A DNA stretch of 64,000 bases from JAHECQ01 sp963775125 (GCA_963775125.1 CAVZHQ010000007.1:124001-188000); one strand, 5' to 3'; counted from the first letter of the stretch, positions 18,052 to 28,141 are shown. Notes: generated from the sequence alone by a model not told the origin. A program made the numbers and translations.

Positions 18052-18843
18052 TCAGGGTCGGCCGTGGCGTTTGGGGAGGAGATCGGTGTAGGTGATGAGC
18101 ATGGTGAAGGCGAGGAGGGCGGTGGGGAAGGCGCCGACGACCCACCACCCGACGGTCATCCAGCCGAACTGACTTCGTAGACAGCGATCCAGCTCCGTAG
18201 CAAAGGAGCGAGATGGCGATGATGAGCCAGACGCCTATGGGTCGTAGCCAGGGCTTCGTCACCGGCCCAAGTGACCGAGAGCACGGCCGCGGGCAGGATG
18301 CTCAACGGATGCGTCAGGGGGGGTCCGCGAGCGACGAACGACCACGAGGCGCCGCAATGACGGCCCACCCGGCAGAGCGCGGCAACCACGCCTTCCAGGC
18401 GGACGGCTTCGATTTGGGGAAGCGGACGAAGACGAAGACCGGGGTCAAGGCGACGATCAGAGTGCGAGGATCGCTGCGCGCTCCAGTAGGTCAGTCCGTC
18501 TGCTCGACCCCACCAGTTCCCCGACCAGAAGGGGTCGGGCCGTTTCTCCCGTTCCCCCCGTCGCCGCCCCCCCGGCCCAACGTCAGCGGGACGAAACCGA
18601 CGATCCGGCCAACAGAGCGTGACGGCGAGGAAAGACCACACACCCGAGAAGGAATACGTACAGCGGTTTGACCAGCGTGAGGATCGAGCGAGGAAGCCAC
18701 CTTCGGGTCGAAGGCCGAGCCAAGCGTTGAGCCCGGTACGCATGCCGATCGTGGGCCAACGCTCGAATCGCCGGGGACCTTCTTGCCCAGCCGACCGAGC
18801 GCGCTCGCCTCCTCTTCGTCTGGTCGACCGACAGTCGGATCAC
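18052..18843 (-). pseudogene. Broken multi-pass membrane protein gene
   Basis: Hydrophobic blocks are spread over all three minus frames: ILTLVKPLYVFLLGC, FLAVTLCWP, RIVGFVPLTLGR, TLIVALTPVFVFVRFPK, WAVIAAPRGR and a clear last segment MTVGWWVVGAFPTALLAFTMLITYTDLLPK ending at 18052. At least four indels are needed to join them. The order and direction fit one protein of about 250 residues with five or so membrane helices. No family is recognised. The possible start at 18843 lies just after the patatin gene end, so the pair would be co-transcribed. Confidence 0.45.
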
Positions 18844-18851
18844 TGGTTCGG

Positions 18852-21243
18852 TCAGTGGCGGTGAAGGACGCTCATCGAGGCTGGAGACGGCGGCAGCGTG
18901 CTTCGGACCAGATCGGCCTGGATCCGAAGGAGCAGGATCTCTTCGTCGCCTTCGGAGGGTGGGCCCCGGCCGGGTCGGCGCGGCGCGATGAGCTCGGCTG
19001 TGACCGGTCCAGAGCCGCTTCCCACTCGGCCGCGAAATGCGGATCCCAGTCGGGGTCGCCGGTCTCGCTGGTGACGATTCCGTGCAACTCCTCGAGACCC
19101 GGGGCCAAGGTGGGCTGACTGCGCTCGTCTCCGGCGAACCAGCGACTCAAGTCGGTCAGCAGATCGACGAGACCTTCCGCGGCGTCCAGACGACCCCACA
19201 TCCAGTCGTTTCCTCGCCACTTGGCCGAGAAGAAGGCGCCGAAGTTGGCCAACTGCGCGCCGACGAGCTTGTCCTTGGCCGATGGAGTGGCCGACAGTCC
19301 GAACCACTCGGTCAACGGGGATGGAGCGTCGCCGGCGATGCGCATCGACCGGATGGGTGACTCGCCGGCCAACTGGCGGCGATGAAGCGAAGCGGTCGTC
19401 ACCGCAGCGCGTTTGACGCCGGCCACGGGTCCGGCCGAGTCGTCGCCGATGAGCGCGGCGAGCCGACGGACGATGGGGTCGTCAGGCAACGGGCCGGTGA
19501 GCAACTCGGCGGCATGAGCCGCCACGAAGGTCCCGAGCTCGTCGAGGTGCACCGTGGCCGAGCCGTCCTCGTCCATCGTCGCCCGGTACAGGCCGGCGAT
19601 CGCGGCATGGAAAGCGGCCTCATCGAAATCGGTGATCGGTCCAGATGTCCGGTGTCAGCCGTTCGCTCGCGGTCCGGAGGGCGACGGTGGTGGCAGCGGT
19701 CCAAGGCTGGACCGGGACTGCCCGTCCGGTCGGCGGCCACTCGCACCCAGCGCTGTTCCCACACCGACGTCAGCACCTCGACCACGAGTCGGACCCGGTA
19801 GGGCGCGGCCTCGGGGCCGCGGGCTGAGGCGGGGTCGACCTGTTGGGCGATGGTCAACAAGGTGTCGACGATGTCGCCGAGCACAAGGAGCGGTGGGGCG
19901 TCGAGCGTGGCCGTGGCGTAGGTCTGGAGGGCGGCAGCCTCGATGCGGGCGTAGAAGCGCTGCCGATCGCCACGTTTCTTCGGTCCGGCCTCGAGCGGCG
20001 GCGCGGCGGCGAAGCGGACGAAGGGGTGGGCCACGAAAGCCAAATCGGGGTCGGCCAGGACCTCGACGATACGGCGGGCATCGGTGCCGGCCCAGGCGGC
20101 GTGGGCTCGACAAGTCGGTCGTCGGGTCCGGTGTGCGGCCGCCAGCAGCGTCGCTCGGCTGGTTCGCCGTTCGGCCATCGACACGTTGTGGGTGCTGAGA
20201 GCGGCGAGGTCGTCGCTGAGCGATTCGGTGTTGAACTTGAGGGTCGCCGCTCGTTTGAGGCTCTGCAGGATCGCGTTCAGACCCTCGGTGTCGGCCCGGG
20301 TCCCGTCCTCGGCCGGGCTGGGGTTGAGGTACAACAGCCATCGTTCGGCCGGTCCGGACGCGGGTGCGCCTGCGATGGCCTGGATGGCTCGGGCCACCGG
20401 GATGTTGTCGAGGACGCCGCCGTCGATCACGGGTGTCGTGCCGTGTTCGGAGAACTTGCCGAACATGTTGGGTTGTCTGGGTGGCGCCGGGACGCACGCC
20501 TGAGGGCCGGCGCTGTAGACATCTGCCGGCTCGAAGGCGACAGGGAACGACGAGGTCGATCGGCCGGCCAGCGCCAGTTCGGGCACCGTCGAGGTCAGCG
20601 CATCGGGCTTGTCGGCGAAGTCGCTCAGCGGTCCGCCTCGGTCGCCCATGTGATGGAAATGGAAGAAGGCGGCGCTTCGGGATTCGACCAGTTTGTTGTC
20701 CGCCGCGTCACGGAAGGTGCGAGTGATGGGCTGGAGGCGGGTGGCCGTCAGGAACAGGTCAAGACGGGGCGGGGCCAGGTGGTCGGGCGGTCCGCTCTCG
20801 ACCAGGGCCGTGAGCTTCTCGACGAACTTGGCCCGGAAGTAGTTCTCGCCTTCGAACAACGACGGTCGGGCCCGTTCGCCTGGGTGAGCCTTCGTCGAGC
20901 GGGCGAGCGATTCGACGTCGGCCAGCTCGAGCCACACCTCGAGCATGGTCCCGAAATCGAACCCGTACATGAGACTGGCCGAGTAGATGGCGCCGTTGAG
21001 CCCGCCTGCGCTTGCCCCGGACATGATGTCGACCTCGACACTCTTGTAGTTGGAGAGCGCCCGAAGTCGGCCGTAGATCGAGTCCGACGATGCCTTGCGC
21101 AACTCCTCGACCTCGCACACGGCTCCGCCGATCCACACCGCCAGGCTGACCCCGCCCCGCATCGCCAGCGCAATGCGTAGGTCGGCCTGTGCCCGCTTCC
21201 GTTTGTCCGACGCGTTCAGCTCGAACTCACCCGATACCTGCAC
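18852..21243 (-). CDS. Patatin-like phospholipase (DUF3376-type), frameshifted
   Basis: The patatin domain is clear: AMRGGVSLAVWIGGAVCEVEEL (oxyanion Gly-rich loop), MSGASAGGLNGAIYSASL (GxSxG nucleophile) and TPVIDGGVLDNIPVARAI (catalytic Asp of DGG). A long C-terminal part of the patatin-related type with a DUF3376-like region follows, containing WDPHFAAEWEAALDRS and ending EEILLLRIQADLVRSTLPP. The frame shifts near 19.63-19.70 kb and at about 19002, where one missing base after GACCGGTC joins ALDRS to TAELIAPRRP. The start is GTG at 21243, preceded by GGAGGGG at good spacing. The protein is near 795 residues and has no signal peptide, so it probably acts on membrane lipids from inside. Confidence 0.75.
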
Positions 21244-21274
21244 GATTTCCCCTCCGGTGCTCGTGTCGTCGAGG

Positions 21275-21648
21275 CTAATCGGACCGGTGCAGCGCTGCTT
21301 GGACAACCAGCGGCTTAGGAGAAATACCCACCGCGGCGATGTCGAAAATCCGATCGATCGGTTGGCGAGGTCCAGCTTTCGAGCGGCCGAAACTCGTTGT
21401 GGCGGACGGCCGCCGCCGGACACCCAGCTTTGCTTCGACTTCTGCCTGTGTCATTCCGGCTGGCCTGCGGCATCCCAGGAGATGTGCTGCATTCAGGTCT
21501 TGGGGTCGGGCAGCAACGATCTCCTGAAGTGCGGCGGGGACCTGGGTGGCCGTCGTCTTGGCCTGGTCATCACCGGCCCTGATCTGACTGCGAACGTGCA
21601 GAGCACGTAGTCACTGTCTCGCTGAGTGTCCGGGACGACGGACGTCAT
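21275..21648 (-). pseudogene. Degraded HTH-type regulator, possible toxin-antitoxin remnant
   Basis: One frame reads ALQEIVAARPQDLN, then AGMTQAEVEAKLGV and DIAAVGISPKPLVVQAALHRSD before the stop at 21275. The second block is the recognition helix region of an XRE-like regulator; the third resembles the DIAAAVGLxPK element that follows it. The likely start, ATG at 21648, is in another frame (TSVVPDTQRD) and overlaps as ATGA the end of an upstream frame DSPLDEVDHEVKAEWGKS. Upstream of that, WLGRDTPDQPARSFLAWLEVVEQDPLAVLS lies in a third frame. A two-gene module read minus-ward and broken by indels is the simplest reading; the identity of the partner is unknown. Confidence 0.35.
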
Positions 21649-22002
21649 GACTTGCCCCACTCTGCCTTGACCTCGTGGTCTACCTCGTCGAGCGGGGAGT
21701 CGAAAGCACCGCCAAGGGATCCTGCTCCACTACCTCAAGCCACGCGAGAAACGACCGCGCTGGCTGATCTGGCGTGTCCCGACCGAGCCATTCGTCGCAG
21801 CACTTTCGAATCGAAAGATCGCCAGCGATTCTCCTGTTGTTCTCTGCGGTAGCCAACGATCATCCCGCGAGGGCTCGCTCAAGCCAGTCGGAGTCAGATT
21901 TCGGGTTACTTCGTTCAGGCTGCGAGGAATCCGTGCGCGCACGGAAGACCGATGGACTCCAAGCGAGCAGAGTCGTGTGAGACACCACCAAGGAGACCCA
22001 AA
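21649..22002. other. 354 bases before the lipoprotein gene
   Basis: No intact gene. The first about 160 bases may hold the broken partner of the HTH remnant on the minus strand. The rest is the leader of the plus-strand lipoprotein gene, with AAGGAGA about 10 bases before its ATG. Confidence 0.5.
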
Positions 22003-22761
22003 ATGCGCGCCATCGCCCCCGCACTCGTGTTCGTAGCCGTCGTGACGTTCGCTGTTGCCTGCAGCTCGGATGAACGAGCGGCGCCTGCCGTCGTCGAAGG
22101 TCAGGGCGACATCACCTCCGCCGTCGAGGAGTACCGGGCCTTGCTCGGTCCCGACAACGGCGGCGAGCCGGTCTCGGCGTCGACCGGTCGGCGCGAGATC
22201 AACTGGGACGGCGTCGACGATGCCGAGGCGGCCCCGAACGACTACGACCCCGAGCTGTTCAACAGCGACACCGCCCCCCGGGCGCGTGGGATCGTGCTCT
22301 CGAGCAGTGGGCCGATCCAGATCAGCGCCGATGCCGACAACCCCACGGGAACCGCACCCCGCTTCGCCCATCTCGAAGCGGGCTACGCCGATCAGTTCGT
22401 CACCTTCAGCGAGGAGCGCCTCTTCTCGCCGGTGGAGAGCAACGTGGTCGAAGCGCGATTCTTCGTGCCGGGAACGTCGACGCCGGCTGTCGTTCGAGGG
22501 TTCGGAGCGGTCTACACCGACGTGGACACCGAACACACCGCGTTCGAGTACTTCGACGTCGAAGGAAACTCGCTCGGTTCCTACGCCGTCCCGCTGTCGG
22601 ATCGGGGTCTGTCGTTCCTGGGCGTTGCCTTCGACGAACCGATTGTCGCCATGGTGCGCATCGCCTACGGCACCGACGCGCTCGGATCGCCGGATGGCCC
22701 GGACAACGACGTGGCCGTCATGGACGATTTCATCTTCGGCGAACCGCAAGCCATCAGCTGA
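22003..22761 (+). CDS. Conserved-type lipoprotein, unknown function
   Basis: The 252-residue protein begins MRAIAPALVFVAVVTFAVAC, a lipoprotein signal ending in lipobox AVAC. The mature part has the layout of a widespread uncharacterised exported family: VEEYRALLGPDN, GRREINWDGVDD, SADADNPTGTAPRFAHLEAGYADQFVTFSEERLFSPVESNVVEARFFVPG, RGFGAVYTDVD, EYFDVEGNSLGS, LSFLGVAFDEPIVAMVRI and VMDDFIFGEPQA. The pattern suggests a beta-sandwich secreted domain. No enzyme motif is seen. The ATG at 22003 follows AAGGAGA. It is intact although the zone around it is full of broken genes. Confidence 0.7.
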   Translation: MRAIAPALVFVAVVTFAVACSSDERAAPAVVEGQGDITSAVEEYRALLGPDNGGEPVSASTGRREINWDGVDDAEAAPNDYDPELFNSDTAPRARGIVLSSSGPIQISADADNPTGTAPRFAHLEAGYADQFVTFSEERLFSPVESNVVEARFFVPGTSTPAVVRGFGAVYTDVDTEHTAFEYFDVEGNSLGSYAVPLSDRGLSFLGVAFDEPIVAMVRIAYGTDALGSPDGPDNDVAVMDDFIFGEPQAIS

Positions 22762-22856
22762 AACTGGGGCAAGCCAGCGTCATCGTCGGTGCGTCCGGGC
22801 AAGGTCTGATGCAGCACAGCGGCACGGCGACCGACCTGACCAGAACCGACCCAGCC

Positions 22857-23260
22857 CTTGATGCCGTTGTGCCCGTTAGCCCGCATCCGGCGGCAGTGGT
22901 CGAGGACCGGAATGAGGAAGCATTCGGTCTTGCCCGACCTGGTGCCGGTGGTGACGATGGTCGGTTGTGGTTGGCGGCCGTACACGCTGGACAGTCGCTC
23001 GAACGGTGGCCTGATGCTGAAAGGGCAGGAACCCGTCAGTTCGCCAGTCGAGCGGATACGGCAACGGTCTCGGCTCGGAGCAGGATGCGACCGGAGGAAC
23101 GGCCCCCGCAGGATGCCTTCGGCGTTGTCGGTGAAGAAGACGACAAGCGTCGCGCACCTCGTCGTCGGACAAGGCAAACATGGTGGCGAGGTACTGAACC
23201 AGCGCCGATCGAATACTCGGTGACTACAAGTGAAGGGGATCATGCGGCTCGCCGGATGTT
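22857..23260 (-). pseudogene. DEAD/DEAH-box helicase relic, N-terminal fragment
   Basis: Pieces of a superfamily 2 helicase N-terminus occur in two minus frames: ALVQYLATMFALSDDEVRDA, VVFFTDNAEGILRGPFLR, LDWRTDGFLPFQHQAT and FERLSSVYGRQPQPTIVTTG, followed by RSGKTECFLIPVLDHCRRMR. The last two give motif I as TGTRSGKT instead of TGTGSGKT. Homology stops after GIK, so everything past motif I is missing. The pattern with QHQA and LDHCRR is typical of the large DUF1998-type helicases of defence systems, but this fragment is too short to name the system. Frameshifts, truncation and an altered motif show true decay. Confidence 0.6.
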
Positions 23261-23789
23261 AGGCGCAGCGGCGGCAGGAGCGGGAGGTTCGGGGTGAGGT
23301 GTTGGAGTGGCCAAAAAGAGCAATACCCCGGGGCCTGTCCGAAGACGTGACCACCCGGGGAATGGGCGGACACTATCGACTCACGACGTTGATCTGGCCT
23401 GGTGTCCATCTCGTCGGTCGGGCCGACTGGTAGAGCTTCCCGGCTTCTGTGCCGACCTACGTGTTCCGACCCGGATGTTTCTCGATGCCTCGATCGAGCC
23501 TGCGCTCAGCCGTTCGGGCGGCTGTTTCCGCTCGGTGTGGACCTTCATGGTGGCCCGTTGCGCCTCGATGGAAGCGGTCGGCCTTCGGCCCGCGGATGTG
23601 CACGGCGTTGCGAGTCTTCACCTTGGAGTTGGTGGCGGCGGTAGTCTTGTCGGAACAGCGGAAGCGAAAGAGCTCGGCGATGGGGACTCCAGGTGCGTGG
23701 TATTGGGAGGACAGTTCTCGGCGTGGGACGTCGTCGTGCATCAGCCCTGCCGCCATGGTTGTAGAGGTATTCGCTGGTCGTCAGCTGCT
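23261..23789. other. 529 bases between helicase relic and HNH copy 2
   Basis: No gene is supported. A minus open frame at 23457-23756 (AVHIRGPKADRFHRGATGHH within it) has no recognised domain and may be part of the same decayed locus. Confidence 0.5.
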
Positions 23790-24841
23790 TGCTCGTCGGC
23801 TGTTTCCTGTGTGGCAGGGTACGAAGCGGAGTTCGAGTTCGTCGGTGATGGTGCGTCGGGTCTGTTAGTACGGCGGGTTGTGGTCGTATTCGAGGAGTTG
23901 GCCACGGCCGCAGTCGATGCACTCGCCGTGGCGTTCCTTGACCAAGCGCTTCTGTCTGGTGGTGGGATGTCGGCGGCGGTGGCTGACATTGACCGGTCGG
24001 GCCTCGGCTCGTGGATGAGGGCTCGGAGGAAGGCGGTGGGCGCGAAGCGTTCGACCCGGTGTCGGGGATGGGGTGCCGTCGTCGAGGGTGCAGCCGTCGC
24101 CTCGGACGTGGAGTACGAGTTCGGTGGTGATCTCGCCGGTGCCTTGCGTGAGGACGGCGTCGAGGGCGTCGGCTTGCTGCTGGGCGAGGGTGGGCCAGGT
24201 GCCATCCGGTGCGCGGCTCGGGGTCGAGCGCATGACGATGGCGGACGGATGGCGGTAAGGAGGCCGGCGAGGTGGGGTTAGGCCTTGATGGTGAAGGTGG
24301 TGATGCCGTCGGGTTCGACGAGGCTGTTGAGGGATCGTTGGGCGTGTTGGTGGGCTTCGAGGTCGGCTGGTTCGCTGGTCCGGTTGAGCCAGGCGGCGAG
24401 AGCCCGGGACAGGTGGTTGGCAGTGGTGGCCAGGGCGAGTTCAGAGCAGCTCAATTCTCGTTGTCGGGGGTGGCGAAGCGGGTGAGCGCACGGACCTTCG
24501 CGTACGACAATTTGCCGTTGGCGAACGCGTCCACGGACGCGTGGAGCGATGCGCAACGCACGACCAACGCGGATCCATTCGCGGGCGGTGCAGGTCTCGA
24601 CGTCGGCGATGGCGGCGAGCCAGTGAGCGGCGGTGGGTGAGCCGTCTCGGGCCCATTCGTCGCTGTCGGCGAAGTCGGCTGCGGCGACGACGAGTTGGTA
24701 GTGGGTGTGGGTGAGACCGGCGGTCAGCGTCCGGAGGGTTTGGCTGAGGGGACTGGATTTCATGACCTTCTTCTTTCCGCCGACCCGTCGATTGTGCTGG
24801 TCGAGCTCCGCTCGACTGAGCGTAATGGCGGCCTGTGACAA
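23790..24841 (-). pseudogene. 13E12-type DUF222/HNH endonuclease, copy 2, degraded
   Basis: This copy is very similar at DNA level to copy 1 (5731-6827) and has the same orientation. It begins MSQAAITLSRAELDQHNRRV and keeps SQTLRTLTAGLTHTHYQLVV, but shifts frame near 24552 and again near 24450. A TAA stop follows TFTIKA (about 24280), and the HNH part ends early after ECIDCGRGQLLEYDHNPPY with a stop at 23865. The second zinc-type pair (CAPCH in copy 1) is out of frame. It is therefore a pseudogene. Its two palindromes, at 24525 and 24887, both have centre AC where copy 1 has GC. The two copies are direct repeats about 18 kb apart. Confidence 0.8.
24525..24542. repeat. 18-bp palindrome inside HNH copy 2 (centre AC)
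   Basis: ACGCGTCC-AC-GGACGCGT has perfect 8-bp arms and a non-palindromic AC centre. It sits at the position equivalent to 6509-6526 in copy 1. Confidence 0.85.
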
Positions 24842-24886
24842 TCAAGAGAGGATCATCTGTTCTAGCTCGGGCGATCCGAGGGCCTG

Positions 24887-24904
24887 ACGCGTCCACGGAC
24901 GCGT
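24887..24904. repeat. 18-bp palindrome upstream of HNH copy 2 (centre AC)
   Basis: The sequence is identical to 24525-24542 and lies 46 bases upstream of the copy 2 start. It corresponds to 6887-6902 of copy 1. Confidence 0.85.
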
Positions 24905-25131
24905 GAGTTGTCGACCAAGTGTGCGCAGGCCGTGACGAGGATCCGTAGACCGTCTCGACGAACGTGGGCACTTCGCCGAACTGCGATGCAAGTTCTCCGC
25001 GCTCCGATCTTCCCGCTGTCCAGCCGATCGGCCGTCGGTCAACTCCGCCGAGTCACGAAATCCATCCGCCACCAGCTCCTCCACATTGCCGCTCGCGTCA
25101 CCAAGGTAGACTTCGATATGTGGGCGACGAA

Positions 25132-25952
25132 ATGAGTACCTCGGGGTCCCGCTCTGTCTCCACCAACTCTGCTGCCGCACTCGTGTGGCTATTCGAGCGC
25201 ATGCTGGTTGGCTGGGTGTCCAACCAACAACTCGATGGGGTAGCGTGCTGGAACGGCATCGCCGGAACGGGGGACGAGGTGAGTCGAAGCCGCCTGGTGC
25301 ATGCCGTGTTCCTGCCGATGCCCGGCCTCCTGCTCGAGCAACTCTCCGCATTCTCGCTCGGCACGCCTCACGCTGGGGACATGGCGCAGCAGGCCGAACG
25401 GGCGATCCTTTTCAGCGTTACCGCGGAGCACAAGCTGAAGCGGTCCGATCTCGACACTTGGGTCCAGAAGTCGTCCTGGCTCACACATTCAGCAGCCAGC
25501 TTGACTGCGAGGGCCAAGGAACTTGCCGCAACTGCCATCGAAGAGATCTCGCGATCAGTCGAGAGCTGCAGAGAAGCACTGAAGGGCTTCGTTGATGACA
25601 GCGCGATCGACCCTGGAATCGCAAGGCCCTTGAACGAGGCGCTTGACTGGATTCAGGTAGCACTGAAGGTCTCGGAGGAAGCGGGGATTCTCGTCGGGCT
25701 CGTTTCGTCTCTGTCCCATCTTGCGCTCGCCTCGCAGCCACTTGTCGCAGCTGTTGCGCTAGATCCGTCGATTCAAGGTGCCGGTAAGCACTGCTTTATC
25801 ACTTGGCGTGGATGCAACAGGCTGGTGCTGTGTTAGGGAGCGCCTTCGTGGACAAGGGAGCTTCAGTAGGTTTCGTAGCGCTGGCTGTCGCGACCTACCT
25901 GGCGTCCGGAAAAGTGGACGAGATCGTCGGGTCGGTCAGAAGCTGTGTCTGA
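25132..25952 (+). CDS. Hypothetical protein with amphipathic helices, frameshifted near the end
   Basis: The first 215 or so residues are in one frame (STNSAAALVWLFERMLVGWV, then AKELAATAIEEISRSVESCREALKGFVDD, then AILVGLVSSLSHLALASQPL-like hydrophobic stretches). The frame ends at 25836, but the continuation AWMQQAGAVLGSAFVDKGASVGFVALAVATYLASG in another frame, reaching a stop at 25952, is hydrophobic in the same style. It is probably the real C-terminus, needing indels near 25775 and 25802. No family is recognised. The many Ala/Leu/Ser helices and two hydrophobic regions suggest a membrane-associated protein. It lies alone between decayed loci, which suggests transfer. Confidence 0.45.
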
Positions 25953-26611
25953 CCAACAAGCGCTCCTCAGGGGCAACTCTACGCGAAATGCTCTCGGGCC
26001 GGGCGACCCGGCGAACCAAGATTCCGAATAGCATGCTGGCCAGCGCTGCGCACCGTCGCTGTGATGCACTCGATGACGAGCACGTTCTGTAGCCCCCAGC
26101 GCCCTCCCCGTTCGTTCAGCTCGTGGATGCTGTCGGGACCGAAATCTGTCGCGCCCGCCAGCAGCCTTGAGGGAACCTGACACTGGCGGGCCACACTGGC
26201 GGGCTCTGGCGGCCGCAGGAAATCCATCACGGCTGCTTGATAGCGCCAATGCGTAGGTTGAGCCACGGGTGCGGACGTCGTTGCGTGGCTGAGCGGCTTG
26301 GCGTTGGTCCAGCTGCTCCATGACGTTGTGCCAGCGCATTCGTTGCTCGGTGACACTCACGAGAAGTGCACAGGAGCGACCTCGACCCCCTTCGCCTTCG
26401 ATCAAGTGGGGACCGAGCGGTAGGCCACCCCCGGGATCCCAGCCGTGAACAGACGTCGATCAACGGAGCGCGTCGGATGTCGCCGGGCAAGGCGGCTGCT
26501 GATGCTGGTCTTGTGGGAGGCACCGTGCCGGCGTTCGGCCCGCCTTCGCGTCGACTGGTACCGTGAGCTGTCCCCAAACTCGGGGGATCGCCGACGGAGG
26601 TCGGCCTGGTC
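25953..26611. other. 659-base stretch without a supported gene
   Basis: Open frames here on both strands show no recognisable domain. A direct repeat ACACTGGCGGGC occurs at 26181-26192 and 26194-26205. The last bases hold CGGAGGT, a ribosome site for the gene at 26612. The stretch may be decayed mobile DNA, but nothing identifies it. Confidence 0.5.
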
Positions 26612-27121
26612 ATGCGGCTGAACCTCGATCGATTCCACAACTCAGTGCATCGTTCTCTGATGGTTGCCGCGGTCCTCTCGGCCGGTCTGGTAGGCCTCGC
26701 GTTTGCGTCGACCGGGCAGCGGAGCGAGGACGGCGGCGTCGCCGCCAATGGTCGCATGTCGACTACGACTGCTCGGACGCCGGAATCCTTCGCTCGAAGC
26801 ACGACCTCGACCGTGTCGACCACGACCGCCGTTCCGCCGATGCCGTCAACTACCCCGACAACGCTCGCTCCAACGACAACCACCACGACTGCTCCCCCAA
26901 CGACGACCACGACCATCGCGATACAAGCGCTCGTCTCGGCGCCGGCGGCACCCGCGGGGTGCGATCCCAACTACAGCGGCTGCGTGCCGATCGACTCCGA
27001 TGTCGATTGCGCAGGCGGCTCCGGAAACGGCCCGTCGTACATCCGGGGACCGGTGAACGTCATTGGCCGGGACATCTACGGCCTCGACGGAAACGACAAC
27101 GATGGCATCGGTTGCGAATAG
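26612..27121 (+). CDS. Exported protein with Thr-rich linker and excalibur-type calcium-binding end
   Basis: The 169-residue protein has an N-terminal hydrophobic export signal (SLMVAAVLSAGLVGLAFAS), a Thr/Pro-rich linker of about 50 residues, and a compact C-terminal domain. That domain reads GCDPNYSGCVPIDSDVDCAGG, then GPVNVIGRDIYGLDGNDNDGIGCE. The Cys pattern and the DGNDNDGIGCE end are typical of excalibur-like domains that bind calcium through an EF-hand-like Asp loop. Such domains occur on secreted nucleases and small surface proteins of actinobacteria. The start at 26612 has CGGAGGT about 12 bases upstream. It may be exported and held by the linker at the wall; no enzyme domain is present. 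Confidence 0.75.
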   Translation: MRLNLDRFHNSVHRSLMVAAVLSAGLVGLAFASTGQRSEDGGVAANGRMSTTTARTPESFARSTTSTVSTTTAVPPMPSTTPTTLAPTTTTTTAPPTTTTTIAIQALVSAPAAPAGCDPNYSGCVPIDSDVDCAGGSGNGPSYIRGPVNVIGRDIYGLDGNDNDGIGCE

Positions 27122-27445
27122 GCGGACTCGGTCGCGGTCGGTATCGCGGGTGTTGGCAATCGTCGGTTCTCGCCAGCATCGCGGTGTGCTCGGCGAAGGC
27201 ACCCGAGAGTTCTCGTTGTTCTCCAGCAAAGGTCAGGACGGTTGGCACCTGGGGCTGGCGTGCCCCACGCCGAGCCGAGGTTTTTGAGCGCGTCACCGCC
27301 GTGATGCGGGTGGCGACACGAGCGCTGATCTCCAGAAGCCGAGACGGCCAGCCCTCGACGTGTAGCACCGAATTCGCTCCTGCCCAATGGGCATTGCCGA
27401 CCCGAGACCCCAACCGTAGTGCACCGCCCGGCGACAGGGTCAGGC
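27122..27445. other. 324 bases between converging genes
   Basis: No gene or strong palindrome is seen. Minus-strand open frames continue across but are not supported by any motif. Confidence 0.5.
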
Positions 27446-28141
27446 TCAGGTGCGGTCGTATCGGTAGAGATTCACGTGGATGTTGCCGGGGTCGACGACG
27501 ACCTCGTCGACCAGCTGCATTCGGCGTTCGAAGGCGTCGGTCCAGACCGGGTTGACGTAGATGACCATGATCGATTCGCCAACGGGTGTGGCGTCGCAGA
27601 TGTTGTCGATCACCTTTGACAGCACCGCACCGCTGAACGGGTTGAAGAAGAAGTAGACCCGGTCTGTGGCGTCGGGACGCCAGTGCATGGCGTCGACGCA
27701 GAACAGGTCGATCCTGTGCTCGAGGCCGAGCTTGTGGACGTTGCGGCGCACGATTTCGTAGAGCGAGGGCGAGTACTCGATGCCTTTGATTCGATCGAAG
27801 GCGAACCTGGCCGCCTCGAACAGGACCTTGCCCTTGCCGCAGCCCATGTCGACGAAGTTCACCCCCGTCAACGACATCCGAGCGGCCACGAGTTCAATGC
27901 ACTGTCGCACCACCCAGAAGGGTGTCGGGACGTAGCGCTCCCGCTCCCGGATCTCCTCCTCGTCGTACAGCTCGGAGTTGTGTACCGGCAGAATCGTGTC
28001 GGTTCGGTGCCGGAGGTCGAACCAGATGTCTTCTCGCACCAGCTTCGCTACGCCGGCCAGGCCGTAGCGCCGACGCAGGAGCGTCAGCAAGTAGGCGTTC
28101 TTCCGTAATTGGCGAGGGGCTGCGGTCAGGGTCAGAAGCAT
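27446..28141 (-). CDS. Class I SAM-dependent methyltransferase
   Basis: This protein of 231 residues has the Rossmann methyltransferase motif I VNFVDMGCGKGKVLFEAARF near residue 110, then FDRIKGIEYSPSLYEIVRRNV (acidic residue at the end of beta-2), IDLFCVDAMHWRP and DRVYFFFNPFSGAVLSKVI. The N-terminal 90 residues are helical and basic (RKNAYLLTLLRRRYGLAGVAKLV). The target (small molecule, lipid or protein) is not evident. The chosen ATG at 28141 gives a compact N-terminus; longer in-frame starts exist upstream. It is read toward the excalibur-type gene and away from the DUF3179 gene. Confidence 0.75.
   Translation of the reverse strand: MLLTLTAAPRQLRKNAYLLTLLRRRYGLAGVAKLVREDIWFDLRHRTDTILPVHNSELYDEEEIRERERYVPTPFWVVRQCIELVAARMSLTGVNFVDMGCGKGKVLFEAARFAFDRIKGIEYSPSLYEIVRRNVHKLGLEHRIDLFCVDAMHWRPDATDRVYFFFNPFSGAVLSKVIDNICDATPVGESIMVIYVNPVWTDAFERRMQLVDEVVVDPGNIHVNLYRYDRT

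Noticed and set aside
18052..18843. An intact membrane transporter
   Set aside because: Hydrophobic segments are split over three frames and no transporter signature is visible.
22857..23260. A named defence system such as DISARM
   Set aside because: Only a short broken helicase fragment is present, with no partner genes, so no system can be claimed.
25953..26611. A transposase remnant on the minus strand
   Set aside because: Open frames here show no DDE, HTH or inverted-repeat ends, so no mobile element can be supported.
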